Positions 1 through 9,088 of a stretch of 64,000 nucleotides of DNA are shown in pieces (position 1 is the stretch's first letter; each line of letters starts with the position of its first letter). The position numbers and the translations under genes were made by a program. The notes under the pieces are model-generated. The model had not been told where the DNA came from. It searched no databases and saw nothing but the letters and a program-made list of their open reading frames with translations. Source of the stretch: DATBAX01 sp963723765 (GTDB lineage Bacteria; Acidobacteriota; Terriglobia; Terriglobales; Acidobacteriaceae); assembly GCA_963723765.1 (NCBI GenBank), contig CAVRSD010000005.1, positions 744,001 through 808,000 of the forward strand. Direction: 5' to 3'.

Positions 1-378
1 GTTCTTGCCTGTATTGTAGACATCCACCTGGTCAGAAATCCCCGGTTGATAGACCTGGACCTTGCCGTCGGTAAAGAGCACGTATTTTGCCTGGGGCTTT
101 CCGTTGACCTTGGTGATCTCCGCCTCCATTTGAGTATCATCGCCCGAGCGGCGGAAATAGACTTTACCTTCCTGAGTGTCTTTGTCATCCACGACTTTCT
201 GATATTGGTCCCAGACAAAACTAGCTTCCATGGTGCGGAAACCTGCAGCAGTGGTGTCTATACGATCAAGTACGCGTTCAAGATCGGCGCTGGAAGCGAG
301 TTTCGTAGGCTGCTGTGCCCACACTGCCAAGACCAGGAAGACTGGGATACTCACGCGAAATAAATGGGAAGACTTCAT
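1..378 (-). CDS. LolA-like outer-membrane lipoprotein-sorting protein (3' end cut off)
   Basis: The frame opens at an ATG at 378 and runs off the left edge without a stop, giving 126 residues. It begins MKSSHLFRVS and has a hydrophobic stretch ending near AVWAQQ, so I read a cleavable signal peptide of about 20 residues. The mature part has ERVLDRIDTTAAGFRTMEA, then a run of short beta-like segments (SFVWDQ, EGKVYFRR, YVLFTDGKVQVYQPG). This is the pattern of the LolA / outer-membrane lipoprotein-sorting fold, which carries lipoproteins across the periplasm. A membrane protein gene ends 30 bp upstream on the same strand, so the two are probably co-transcribed. Family assignment is by pattern only and the C-terminal half is not visible. 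Confidence 0.65.
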   Translation of the reverse strand, partial: MKSSHLFRVSIPVFLVLAVWAQQPTKLASSADLERVLDRIDTTAAGFRTMEASFVWDQYQKVVDDKDTQEGKVYFRRSGDDTQMEAEITKVNGKPQAKYVLFTDGKVQVYQPGISDQVDVYNTGKN

Positions 379-408
379 CGTCCACCTTGTCCGCCGTCGC
401 TTGCACTA

Positions 409-780
409 CTATCTGCGTGCCCACACTTTATAGCTAATAATGTGTCCGAAGTGGTCACGCACGGGCTCGTAGTTCGTAATACTAACTTCCCCGGAAATGG
501 GTTTGATGATACGAAGCAATTCGCCCCGCACCGCGCTATCAGCTTGGTCTGAAACCGCCGCTCCTGCGACCTGATAAATAAGGCCGCCCTGGCCATCCTG
601 CATAACCACTACTTCACTAGGATGCGGGTTGTGCTGCACCGGTTTGTCATTGAAATTGACCCAGTGGGGCGTGAGAAAAACAAACAGCAGAATGAGCGTG
701 ACCATTACGTCATACTGAATGGTTCCCCGCTCATACGACCACAGAATGTAGCCACGAATTGTGCGCCAGATCCCTGTCAT
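409..780 (-). CDS. Conserved small single-pass membrane protein, function unknown
   Basis: A 123-residue product from the ATG at 780; an in-frame TTG at 831 would add 17 residues with no better ribosome site. It starts MTGIWRTIRGYILWSYERG, then has one hydrophobic segment (VMVTLILLFVFLTPHWV, roughly residues 25-41) and a periplasmic-looking tail containing GQGGLIYQVAG and a region (ISGEVSITNYEPVRD) that could be a small beta domain. The basic and aromatic N-terminus before the helix suggests the tail lies outside the cytoplasm. It sits just upstream of the LolA-like gene in the same direction. I recall this arrangement from acidobacteria but cannot name a function. Confidence 0.6.
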   Translation of the reverse strand: MTGIWRTIRGYILWSYERGTIQYDVMVTLILLFVFLTPHWVNFNDKPVQHNPHPSEVVVMQDGQGGLIYQVAGAAVSDQADSAVRGELLRIIKPISGEVSITNYEPVRDHFGHIISYKVWARR

Positions 781-911
781 CGGCACCGTGGGTACGCCGG
801 TATTCGTTGTGATGGTTTCAACCCTGTCCAAGTCTAGTTTCTGCTCTCTCTCTTGGCAATGTACATCCTGCCAAGGTTTTGCGGTTATCCGAAATGTTTG
901 CCTTAGGCTCG

Positions 912-2204
912 CTAAAACTTCTTCGGGGTAATGCGATCGGTGCCCATGAAAGGACGCAGGACCTCTGGAATCAATACGGTACCGTCGGCCTGCTGATAGT
1001 TTTCAATCACCGCAAGCCAGGTGCGGCCTACGGCGAGAGCGCTGCCATTTAAAGTGTGCACGAACTCACTCTTATTTTTTCCTTCGCGACGGAACCGGAT
1101 ATTGGCTCGCCGCGCCTGAAAAGACTCGAAATTCGAGCATGAAGAAATTTCGCGAAACAGCTGTTGTCCGGGCAGCCAGACTTCAATATCGTAGGTCTTG
1201 GCCGAGGAGAACCCCATGTCACCGGTACACAACATCATCACCCGGTAATGCAAACCAAGTTTCTGTAGGACTTCTTCAGCATCACGCGTAAGCTTTTCGA
1301 GCTGATCGTACGAGTCTTCGGGCCGGGAAAATTTGACCAATTCCACTTTCTGAAATTGATGCTGCCGGATAATGCCGCGCACATCTTTGCCATAAGAACC
1401 GGCCTCGCTGCGAAAACATGGCGTGTAAGCCGTAAGTGAGACCGGCAGACGCGATTGGTCGAGCACTTCATCGCGATATAGATTGGTGACCGGAACTTCT
1501 GCAGTAGGAATCAGCCAAAGGTCCTTGTCGCCATGAGGAACGCGGAAAAGATCGGAGGCAAATTTAGGAAGCTGACCAGTGCCATACATCGACTCAGAAT
1601 TCACAAGATAGGGCGGCAACACCTCGGTGTAGCCATGCTGCCCGGTGTGTAGATCGAGCATGAAGTTTGCCAGCGCACGCTCGAGTTTTGCGCCCAGGTC
1701 CCAATAGACAGCAAATCGCGCTCCGGAAAGTTTGGCGGCGCGTTCCAGATCAAGCACGCCGAGCTGTTCACCGAGTTCCCAATGAGGTTTCGCAGCAAAA
1801 TCGAAACTTGGAGGCGTGCCCCAGCGCCGGACTTCCACATTATTCTCGGCGGTTTTCCCGACGGGCACACTCTCGTGGGGCATGTTCGGAATGCCAGTCA
1901 GCACTTTCTGCAGGCGCCCATCGTATTCTTCAGCCGCTTTCTCCAGTTCCTGAATCTGCTCCCGCATGGCCTTGGTTTCGGCGATGAGCGCAGTCGCGTC
2001 CTGGCCAGTCTTTTTCAGTTTCGCGACGTCTTCGGAAGCTCGGTTGCGATGGGCTTTGAGCGTCTCAGCGGCTGCGATGGCTTGCCGCCGCTGAGCATTG
2101 ACTTCACCGAAGTCTTTGAGCACTTGAGCAGGATTCATGCCGCGCTGGCGCAGCTTTTCCTCGACCAGTGGCAGGTTATCGCGAACAAAGTTCAGATCAA
2201 GCAT
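912..2204 (-). CDS. serS: Seryl-tRNA synthetase
   Basis: Complete 430-residue class II aminoacyl-tRNA synthetase that charges tRNA-Ser (and tRNA-Sec where present) in the cytoplasm. The N-terminus (MLDLNFVRDN) leads into the long helical arm, about residues 27-110, which contacts the tRNA variable arm. The catalytic core has motif 2 (FRSEAGSYGKDVRGI) and motif 3 (GSALAVGRTWLAVIENYQ), with the usual C-terminal RPFMGTDRI. Length is normal. It is divergent from the phosphatase gene at 2310. A 7-bp inverted repeat (852-858 / 869-875) lies downstream without a clear U tract on this strand. No T-box or other leader was seen. Confidence 0.97.
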   Translation of the reverse strand: MLDLNFVRDNLPLVEEKLRQRGMNPAQVLKDFGEVNAQRRQAIAAAETLKAHRNRASEDVAKLKKTGQDATALIAETKAMREQIQELEKAAEEYDGRLQKVLTGIPNMPHESVPVGKTAENNVEVRRWGTPPSFDFAAKPHWELGEQLGVLDLERAAKLSGARFAVYWDLGAKLERALANFMLDLHTGQHGYTEVLPPYLVNSESMYGTGQLPKFASDLFRVPHGDKDLWLIPTAEVPVTNLYRDEVLDQSRLPVSLTAYTPCFRSEAGSYGKDVRGIIRQHQFQKVELVKFSRPEDSYDQLEKLTRDAEEVLQKLGLHYRVMMLCTGDMGFSSAKTYDIEVWLPGQQLFREISSCSNFESFQARRANIRFRREGKNKSEFVHTLNGSALAVGRTWLAVIENYQQADGTVLIPEVLRPFMGTDRITPKKF

Positions 2205-2309
2205 GAGTCATCTACTGTATCGAATAATGAGCAGGAATTGCACGTTGCGTCCAAAATCAAGGGGAAAATCTTGGCCCGGCCACGAAACACGCTGTAAACT
2301 ACCACGACC

Positions 2310-3926
2310 GTGAGATTCCTCCTCCGCATTGCAGTTATAGGACTATTGGTTAACGCATTTCTGCCGGGCTCGGGCATGGCTTCCGCCTACAACGCCCACC
2401 CCAAGCTTATTGTCATCGTGGTGATTGATCAATTTCGCGGAGACTACCTGGAACGTTATCGCGACGAATTTGGCGAAGGTGGCTTCCGGCTGCTGCTCGA
2501 TCATGGGGCTAATTTTTCCAACTGCAACTACAACTATGCTAATACCCGTACCGCACCTGGGCACGCCACCCTGCTTACCGGCGCTTACTCGGACGGACAC
2601 GGAATCCTGGCCAATGAGTGGTGGGACCCGCAAAAGAAGCGCAGAGTGAGTTCCGTGGAGGACGACGCGACAAAACTCGTGGGCTTAGCCAGCGACAAGG
2701 CTGGAGCATCACCGCATAACCTGCTCGCCGATACGCTGGGGGATGAACTCAAACTGGCGACGCAGGGCAAGTCACGGGTGTTCGGAATTTCCCTCAAAGA
2801 CCGTGCTGCCGTTTTGCCCGCGGGCTTTGCGGGCGACGGCGCTTACTGGATCGATCCCGACACAGGAGCTTGGATTACTTCCACCTACTATCGCAGCGAA
2901 CTGCCTAAATGGGTGCAGGACTTTAATGACAGCAAGCGTAGGGAAAAATATCTGAACCGGAAGTGGAAGGACAGTGGCGGAACTGTATTGCGAACCACAG
3001 ACCCTGCAACGGAAAAAGGTAAAGACGCCGATTTTTTCGAATTGGTCGGCTCCACTCCTTTCGCCAATGATTATGAATTTGATTTCGCCCGCGAGCTAAT
3101 CACGAATGAAAACCTGGGCAATGGTCCGGCAAGTGATTTACTCGTCATTAGTTTGTCAGCCAACGATATTCTTGGCCATCAGGCCGGCCCGGATTCGCCG
3201 GAAATGCATGCCATGGCACTGGCCCAGGATCGACAACTAGCCGAGTTCTTCGATTTTCTAGGGCACCAGATCGGATTGGCGAATGTTTGGATCGCTTTGT
3301 CGGCGGACCATGGGATCGCCCCCGCGCCGCCGGTTGCCGCCAACCTGCACATTCCTGCGGCGAATCTTTCGAGCAGTAAACTACATGCGCAGATCAACAG
3401 TATTCTAACCACTCAGTTCTCGCCCGGGCATCCGGCCGAGTATGTACGGGACTTCGACTATCCTCTTATTTGGGTGAACGAGGACGTTTTCGCGACCGTT
3501 AAAATCAAAGAAGCAGATGCGGAGCACGATGTAGGAGAAGCCCTAAAGCAGGTCGGCTTGCGCGGCTATTACACTCGTTCGCAGTTGGCGAAAGGTGATG
3601 TTCCCAATACTGAGGTGGGACTCCAGTATGCACACAGCTATTCCCCATTAGGAGGATGGTATGTAATTGGGGTTCCGGCGCCGTTTACGGTCGGGATTGA
3701 AAGGGGAACCGATCATGCTTCGCCTTACACTTATGACACTCACGTACCACTGGCTTTCTATGGCGTCCCCTTTCAGCCGGGAACCTATCGCGGGCATTCT
3801 GAGCCAGTGGATTTGGCAGTGACGCTGGCATCGCTGCTGGGCATCAATGCTCCCACGCATGCCATTGGACGAGTTCTCACCGAAGCGCTGGCGCAGGGCC
3901 ATCCCCCGCAAGGAGATGCACGATGA
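2310..3926 (+). CDS. Secreted alkaline phosphatase-superfamily protein, PafA-like
   Basis: A 538-residue protein read from a GTG start with an N-terminal signal peptide (cleavage plausible after GSGMASA). Alkaline-phosphatase-superfamily residues can be placed: D40 in VIDQFRGD, nucleophile T81 in NTRTAPGHATLLTG, N102, D286 and H290 in SANDILGH, D333-H334 in SADHG, and H469 in GTDHASPY. K163 and R165 (ISLKDRAAV) sit where PafA-type phosphate monoesterases carry their Lys-x-Arg pair. I therefore favour a periplasmic phosphomonoesterase over a nucleotide pyrophosphatase. The last 4 bp overlap the start of pyrD, so the two are translationally coupled. Confidence 0.85.
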   Translation: MRFLLRIAVIGLLVNAFLPGSGMASAYNAHPKLIVIVVIDQFRGDYLERYRDEFGEGGFRLLLDHGANFSNCNYNYANTRTAPGHATLLTGAYSDGHGILANEWWDPQKKRRVSSVEDDATKLVGLASDKAGASPHNLLADTLGDELKLATQGKSRVFGISLKDRAAVLPAGFAGDGAYWIDPDTGAWITSTYYRSELPKWVQDFNDSKRREKYLNRKWKDSGGTVLRTTDPATEKGKDADFFELVGSTPFANDYEFDFARELITNENLGNGPASDLLVISLSANDILGHQAGPDSPEMHAMALAQDRQLAEFFDFLGHQIGLANVWIALSADHGIAPAPPVAANLHIPAANLSSSKLHAQINSILTTQFSPGHPAEYVRDFDYPLIWVNEDVFATVKIKEADAEHDVGEALKQVGLRGYYTRSQLAKGDVPNTEVGLQYAHSYSPLGGWYVIGVPAPFTVGIERGTDHASPYTYDTHVPLAFYGVPFQPGTYRGHSEPVDLAVTLASLLGINAPTHAIGRVLTEALAQGHPPQGDAR

Positions 3927-4870
3927 CAGCAGCTTCCACCGGTGGCCGGCCAAAGCCTGACCTCAGCGTCAACTTTGCCGGCATCCAGTTAAAGAACCCG
4001 GTGATCGCAGCCAGTGGCACGTTCGGCTACGGTGTTGAATTCGAAGACGTGGTTCATCTCGATAGACTGGGCGGATTCGTCGTCAAAGGGTTGTCGAGAG
4101 AGCCGATGGCGGGCAATCCACCTCCGCGTCTCTACGAGACCGCGGCCGGGATGTTGAATGCCATTGGACTGCAAAACATCGGGGCACGGGCGTTCATTGA
4201 CGAGAAGTTGCCCAAGCTACGACAGATAAAAAACATCGTGGTCGTGGCAAATATCTTCGGCTATACGCGGGAGGAGTACGAGCAAACCATTGAGATTCTG
4301 AATGAAGGCGAAGGCATAGACGCCTACGAATTAAACGTCTCCTGCCCCAACACTACACACGGCGGAATTCAGTTTGGCAGCGATCCTCGTTCGCTCGACG
4401 AAGTGGTGACAACCGCACGGCGGACTTCCCAGCGGCCATTGATCGTCAAACTTTCTCCCAACGTGACCAGCATTGCACAGATGGCGCACGTGGCACAGGA
4501 AGCCGGCGCCGACGCGATCTCACTGGTCAATACCTTCGTGGCCATGGCCATCGATACGGAGACCCGCAAGCCACGGATCGCGAATGTCACTGCCGGGCTG
4601 TCCGGACCGGCGATCAAGCCGATTGCTGTCCGCATGGTGTATGACGCTGCCAAGGCGGTGAAGGTCCCGATCATTGGCATGGGCGGAATTTCGACAGCCG
4701 CCGACATTGTGGAATTCATGCTAGCTGGCGCGACAGGTGTACAGATTGGCACCGCTAGTTATTGGGACCCACGGGCCACGGAAAAAATCGTGGAGGAACT
4801 TGAGAGCTGGTGTGCAGAACATCACATAGGGCGGATTGCGGATTTGACCGGCGGGCTGGTGATGGAATAG
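3923..4870 (+). CDS. pyrD: Dihydroorotate dehydrogenase, class 1B catalytic subunit
   Basis: A 315-residue FMN enzyme of de novo pyrimidine synthesis, oxidising dihydroorotate to orotate. The start overlaps the preceding stop (ATGA). Recognisable elements are the entry LSVNFAGIQLKNPVIAASGTFGYG, the active-site loop ELNVSCPNT with the class 1 catalytic Cys, the substrate segment VKLSPNV, and the FMN-phosphate loop GMGGIS followed by GATGVQIGTA. Class 1B enzymes pair with PyrK; no pyrK is present here. A Ser in place of that Cys would have indicated class 2, which I do not see. Confidence 0.94.
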   Translation: MTAASTGGRPKPDLSVNFAGIQLKNPVIAASGTFGYGVEFEDVVHLDRLGGFVVKGLSREPMAGNPPPRLYETAAGMLNAIGLQNIGARAFIDEKLPKLRQIKNIVVVANIFGYTREEYEQTIEILNEGEGIDAYELNVSCPNTTHGGIQFGSDPRSLDEVVTTARRTSQRPLIVKLSPNVTSIAQMAHVAQEAGADAISLVNTFVAMAIDTETRKPRIANVTAGLSGPAIKPIAVRMVYDAAKAVKVPIIGMGGISTAADIVEFMLAGATGVQIGTASYWDPRATEKIVEELESWCAEHHIGRIADLTGGLVME

Positions 4871-4945
4871 CTCTGGGCCGCGTTTGTTTCTTTCTGCCCG
4901 CGGGTGCATCCAAACAGTATCGATAAATTGAAGGGGAGAATTCAT

Positions 4946-5419
4946 ATGGCCAAAGCAACTTTTGCCGCAGGATGTTTTTGGGGAGTGGAAGCGACGTTCC
5001 GCCAGTTGCCGGGAGTGACCGCTACCCGGGTGGGATACATCGGGGGAAAGACGCAGAATCCAACCTATAAGGATGTATGCACGGATAGCACCGGGCACGC
5101 TGAAGCGGTTGAAGTGGACTACGATCCTGCCAAGCTTTCTTACGACAAGCTGCTCGAAGTCTTCTGGGAGAACCATGATCCCACGCAGTTAAACCGGCAA
5201 GGTCCCGATTTCGGAACTCAATATCGCTCGGCCATCTTCTTTCACTCGCCGGAGCAGCAAGCGGAAGCTACAGCTTCAAAAGAAGCACTGGAAAAGTCGC
5301 ACCGCTTCAATAAGCCGATTGCAACCCAGATTGTTCCTGCAGTGACCTTCTACGAAGCGGAAGACTATCACCAGCAGTATCTGGAAAAGCGCGGGCTGGC
5401 CAGCTGCCATATCAAATAG
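4946..5419 (+). CDS. msrA: Peptide-methionine (S)-S-oxide reductase
   Basis: A 157-residue product from the ATG at 4946, preceded by AGGGGAG at good spacing; an upstream in-frame ATG at 4904 lacks such a site. The N-terminal MAKATFAAGCFWGVEATF carries the MsrA catalytic Cys in GCFWG. The family blocks GYIGGKTQNPTYKDVC, TGHAEAVEVDYDP, NHDPTQLNRQGPDFGTQYRS and the EDYHQQYL segment follow. It repairs oxidised methionine with thioredoxin. There is no signal peptide, so it acts in the cytoplasm. No MsrB domain is fused. Confidence 0.96.
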   Translation: MAKATFAAGCFWGVEATFRQLPGVTATRVGYIGGKTQNPTYKDVCTDSTGHAEAVEVDYDPAKLSYDKLLEVFWENHDPTQLNRQGPDFGTQYRSAIFFHSPEQQAEATASKEALEKSHRFNKPIATQIVPAVTFYEAEDYHQQYLEKRGLASCHIK

Positions 5420-5420
5420 C

Positions 5421-6727
5421 TCAGTGCATGGGCTGGCTTAATCCCGGCCGTACTCGCAAGAAAACGTGGAACGACACGGGGTCGTTCCCATAAGCGGGAT
5501 CGAGCAATGCGGGCTTCGAATAGAACGTCACATCGCTGCCCAGACCGAGCTGCCAATGTTCATTGTGTACCAGATCGCGTACTCCGCCAAAGGTGTATGC
5601 GCCGATGCGAAACGCAGGCTGGATGAGAGCATCTGGAAATAATTCGTCTTTGTCGACCAGCTCCATGCGAGTGTAAGCATAATTGCGGCGGTGAAAGTTC
5701 AAAGTAGATTCCAGAAGATAACTGTTGAGAGGAAAGCTCTCGAACTCTTTTTGCACACGTCCCCAAACGAACGATGTAGCCCAGTTCCCTTTTCCTAACT
5801 TTCCCGCAGACAATGCCCGGTTGTATTCCAGCGAAGCTGTTTGCCGCAATTGATCGCCCCGCTCCAGAGCCTCTGGATGCGACAAGCGTCCGAAGCTGTA
5901 TTGCGCCGTCCAATTGCGCGTGGGAGCGGCGTTGGCACGGAACGACCAGGAATCAAGCGGCCCCGCCTGAATGCTCCAGCGCTCTTCGTTGGGCTCGTGA
6001 CCATTAAAGGCCGATCCCTCGATCTTGAAGCGGTCAATGATGAAGCCGGTGGTGATCGACTCCAAAACTGGTGTGGGTCGAATCCTGCAAATGATGGCCG
6101 AGCGGCGCAGCGGGATTTTCCGAGGCTGATTCGCGATGCATGTACGTGACCGGGCCCAGGGCTGGCTCCGCCGACGGGCCCCCGTAAAGCAGCCATGAAA
6201 TTTTCTTAGTCAGAGGCAGCGTGTAGAGGGCGGAGAGTTCGGCAAAAACGTTGTGCGGGTGCTGATGATCAACCAGCGGCTCGACCGTGGTAGGTTTCAC
6301 CAGTTTGGAAAAGTTCAGGGAAGCCGGGGTGAGGAGAGGTCAGCGACTCAGCAGAAAACATCTGCCGGAAGAGAATCGTGCCCTTTCCCAGTGAACGCTG
6401 CTCCATGAACATAAAATTATTGACGGATTCCGCCTTACCCTCACCACGCAGCCCCCCTTGTTGGTTATAAGTAAGGAAAACCGAACCGTGGGCCATCAGG
6501 TCCCAACCATCATGAGAGATCATCCACATGTGGCCCGGAACAGAAGCAGGTTGCCAGGCGGTGCCTGAGCCGGAATGCGGAGATGGAAGAGAAGAGGATG
6601 AAGATATGGTCATGTTCATGCCCGGAATATTCATGTTCTGCTCAGTATCCTGAGCGGACGCATGCGACGCGAAAAACAACAATGACAACACCACCAGGAT
6701 GGAAAAATACAGAGCTTGCTTACACAC
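5421..6727 (-). pseudogene. Outer-membrane barrel-like protein, Met/His-rich N-terminus, two frame shifts
   Basis: Three consecutive minus-strand frames belong to one protein of about 434 residues. It starts at a GTG at 6727 behind AGGAG, with a signal peptide ending ASHASA and a Met-rich stretch (NMNIPGMNM). The frame breaks near 6280, where removing one G restores GRPLVDHQHPHN, and again near 6057, where removing one G restores FGVITTGFIIDRF. The tail (SFHVFLRVRPGL) and the alternating aromatic strands look like a beta barrel. The Met/His content recalls CopB/PcoB-type copper proteins, but this is only an analogy. Because both sides of each break still code for coherent protein, the breaks are recent or are sequencing errors. 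Confidence 0.6.
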
Positions 6728-6826
6728 GTATCAACTCCTGAATACGACGAAAAGCTGGTTCCGTTAGCGCTCCGCTTGCGCAGAACGCGCAGCTAGAGCA
6801 CAACTGGTAAGTGGGAACATCGGAGT

Positions 6827-7171
6827 TTAGATACGCTGCGGAATATTACCGGGCGGGCTACTGGATGGAGTGATCAGATACCGCACGCGCCTGAGCGACG
6901 TTAGTACTGGGGAAGGTTCCGATACTTCGACCACTGGTGAAAAGTTAATCGCCAACGGTGAAAAGACAACCGCCTCTTGCAAAAGGGGCGAGCCGTGTCC
7001 GGTTTGGCAGCAGGTGTAACTAACCGGGCCGGGCGCAGGAATTTTATGGGCATGGCTGTGGCATCCGGCACGTGGTTGAGACACTGCAGCTGCAGTAAGA
7101 GGCGATGTCAAAGTTACGACGACTATGCCGGCAAGTAGCGTCACCGCTAAGATTTTGAATGCAAGTCGCAT
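6827..7171 (-). CDS. Small secreted Cys/His-containing protein, unknown function
   Basis: A 114-residue product from the ATG at 7171; a TTG nine bases upstream is less likely. The N-terminal 30 residues form a signal peptide (MRLAFKILAVTLLAG ... SPLTAAAVS). The mature part has GCHSHAHKIP, followed by SYTCCQTGHGSPLLQ, so three Cys and four His lie within about 30 residues. That could be a metal site. The C-terminal half is Ser/Pro-rich (ITPSSSPPGNI). It lies between a zinc-finger membrane protein and the broken Met/His-rich outer-membrane gene, all on the same strand. A role in metal handling is guesswork from that context. Confidence 0.6.
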   Translation of the reverse strand: MRLAFKILAVTLLAGIVVVTLTSPLTAAAVSQPRAGCHSHAHKIPAPGPVSYTCCQTGHGSPLLQEAVVFSPLAINFSPVVEVSEPSPVLTSLRRVRYLITPSSSPPGNIPQRI

Positions 7172-7220
7172 AGCAAACAATCAAGATCGAAAGACAAGTT
7201 TTCAACGATAACGATTACGA

Positions 7221-7661
7221 TTACGAACCAGTAATCTTCAAGCGCAATTCTTCCGGCAAGCGTTCGCGAATTTCTATCGGCAGGCGATCATGTACGCGAC
7301 GCGCTCCCATCTTAGCCGCGTCCACCACGGCCATGGGGGCGGGCGTGGCGACGGCGACTCCCAACCAGATCAGCGCCGAAAGCGCGAACCCAGCCAAGGC
7401 CGCCAGTTCCAGCCAGAAGGCATGTCGCGGGCCAAAATGCCGGATCACTCCAAATGCCAGTAGAAAGACCGCCGCTGAAAGCGAAGCCAGGGCAATCAAC
7501 GAGACGTCTATGATGCGATGCAACTTCTGCCGCGAACGGCAATGATCACAGGCGGCAAAGTGCTGCTCGTAGTCCTCGCACATCTCGGGCGCCAGGCCGG
7601 AGATGTCATAACGCCAGCCCGCCAGGATCTTGCCGACAATCGGGTCCACACAATCGTTCAT
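7221..7661 (-). CDS. Membrane protein with N-terminal HxxxCxxC zinc finger
   Basis: A 146-residue protein whose N-terminal soluble part contains HFAACDHCRSRQ, the H-x3-C-x2-C signature of the anti-sigma zinc finger (zf-HC2 type), with a further Cys at residue 4 and another in PEMCEDYEQ. Two hydrophobic helices follow (SLIALASLSAAVFLLAFGV and LELAALAGFALSALIWLGV), then a charged cytoplasmic tail with RLPIEIRERLPEELRL. No ECF sigma factor gene lies next to it, so an anti-sigma role is not supported by context. The gene ends in a short AT-rich gap before the secreted Cys/His protein. Confidence 0.7.
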   Translation of the reverse strand: MNDCVDPIVGKILAGWRYDISGLAPEMCEDYEQHFAACDHCRSRQKLHRIIDVSLIALASLSAAVFLLAFGVIRHFGPRHAFWLELAALAGFALSALIWLGVAVATPAPMAVVDAAKMGARRVHDRLPIEIRERLPEELRLKITGS

Positions 7662-7666
7662 AGGGA

Positions 7667-8471
7667 CTACAGTCGAATTGCTTCCAACGGGGCCGTTTGC
7701 GCCGCCAGCATTACCCGATTGCGCAGCAATGTCCGGCGAACGCCCAGCGCCTGTTCCGCCGCTTTGCGGGCAAGTTCAGGATGGTTATTCTGCTCAGAAA
7801 TATGGGCCAACACCAGATAAGATGCACCACCGTCGTAATTGGTGGCAATGTATTCCGCCAGGGCATCATTGGACAAATGCCCCACCCGGCTCATGACACG
7901 CTGCTTAACCGACCAGGGATAGGGGCCTCCACGCAGCATTTCGAGGTCATGGTTGGCTTCAATCACCAATACATCACAGCCGCGCAAGTGGTCGCACACG
8001 CTGGGCGGCATGTAGCCCAGATCTGTGGCAATCCCCACTTTGACCCCTTCCGCGCGAAAGGTAAAGCCAACCGGATCAGCAGCGTCATGGGGAATGGTAA
8101 AGGGAGTGACGGCAATGTCGCCGACGTGAAAGCTCTTGCCAGCGGAAAATACCTCCAGCCGGGCAAGCTCCGGGACACAAGCCATTTTCGTCGCGCATCA
8201 TTCGCGCCCACGCCTGATGGGTGGCTCCGGTCATGAACACCGGGACATTGAGTTTTTTAGCTAAAACCAGCAGGCCGTAAATGTGGTCGGAATGTTCGTG
8301 GGTAATCAGAATGGCGGACAAGGAATGTGGGTCCTGCCCGGCAGCGCGCATGCGTTTGAAAGTCTCGCGGCAAGAGATTCCCGCGTCCACGAGAATCCAC
8401 GTGGTGGAGCTTTGCACGATCGAACTGTTTCCCCGGCTGCCGCTGGCCAGCACCGAGACAGAAACTCCCAT
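7667..8471 (-). pseudogene. walJ: WalJ/YycJ-type metallo-beta-lactamase fold hydrolase, one frame shift
   Basis: Two overlapping minus-strand frames rebuild a 267-residue protein of normal family length if one base is removed between about 8168 and 8195. The upstream half starts at the ATG at 8471 (MGVSVSVLASGSRGNSS) and carries the metal motif THEHSDH. It runs to MRDENG and then goes out of frame. The downstream half resumes with VPELARLEVFSAGKSF and contains the later family blocks IPHDAADPVGF, LVIEANHD, and GHLSNDAL followed by LAHISEQNN. These proteins are single-domain 5' exonuclease-like hydrolases. A single-base sequence error is as likely as true inactivation. Confidence 0.8.
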
Positions 8472-8537
8472 GAATGCAGGATACATTCAGCAGCTGTGGA
8501 AGCGGGAGTAATTTTCTGGGAGCCAAGACCTTAGAAC

Positions 8538-8700
8538 AGCTGCTAGCTTCTAGCCGCTAGCTGTTAGCTTCAGCTTTTCAGTTCTTGCAGTTGGCACTCT
8601 GCAAATGACTTTGAATCGACTCGACACATTAATATCTGCTCATTAAAGCAATTTGGCAAGATGCTAAGGCTAGAAGCTAGAGGCTAGGAGCTAGAAGCTT
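8538..8700. repeat. Imperfect inverted repeats rich in CTAGAAGCTAG-type words
   Basis: The gap between walJ and the next gene holds two tracts built of the words GCTAGCTTCTAGC and CTAGAAGCTAG. The first (8538-8575) reads TAGCTTCTAGCCGCTAGCTG. The second (8661-8700) is roughly its reverse complement. They could fold into a long irregular hairpin. No reading frame was found between them. Confidence 0.6.
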
Positions 8701-9052
8701 TCTCGCCAAATAGTTCTTTCCACACTCGACGAGCCACCGAGCCGCCATAGGCCCCGGCGATGCCAGGCAGGAAGGCAAGAAAGGATTCGTAGATTTGGGC
8801 TCGATAGGGCCTTTCGGTTAGAAACAAGTAGGCCAGCAAGGTAACAATCGGAACACCAGCTCCCACCACTAAAGGCCATCGCCACGGCCTTTCCGGACGC
8901 AGCATGCCCAGTAACAACGTTGACGCGAGAACGATGAGTGCCGTGAATAGGAGGTCGCCGATCTTTACCTCTAGTACACCAGCGCAAGAACCAAGAAATA
9001 TAGCGAGCAGATAAATCGAGAGATCGCGGGGTTTCGTAGATTGCGCTGGCAT
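8684..9052 (-). CDS. Small integral membrane protein, unknown function
   Basis: A 122-residue product from the ATG at 9052 (MPAQSTKPRD), with a GGAA-containing site upstream; a TTG nine bases further up is possible. It has three or four hydrophobic segments: LSIYLLAIFLGSCAGVL, LLFTALIVLASTLLLGM, PLVVGAGVPIVTLLAYLFL, and a Gly-rich weak segment (FLPGIAGAYGGSVA). It ends in a charged tail. I recognise no family. Its 3' end overlaps the intergenic repeat tract, which appears to encode its last few residues. Confidence 0.55.
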   Translation of the reverse strand: MPAQSTKPRDLSIYLLAIFLGSCAGVLEVKIGDLLFTALIVLASTLLLGMLRPERPWRWPLVVGAGVPIVTLLAYLFLTERPYRAQIYESFLAFLPGIAGAYGGSVARRVWKELFGEKASSS

Positions 9053-9088
9053 AAGTTCCAATTTCCGCTTGCGGTTCGAAGTAGGGAA

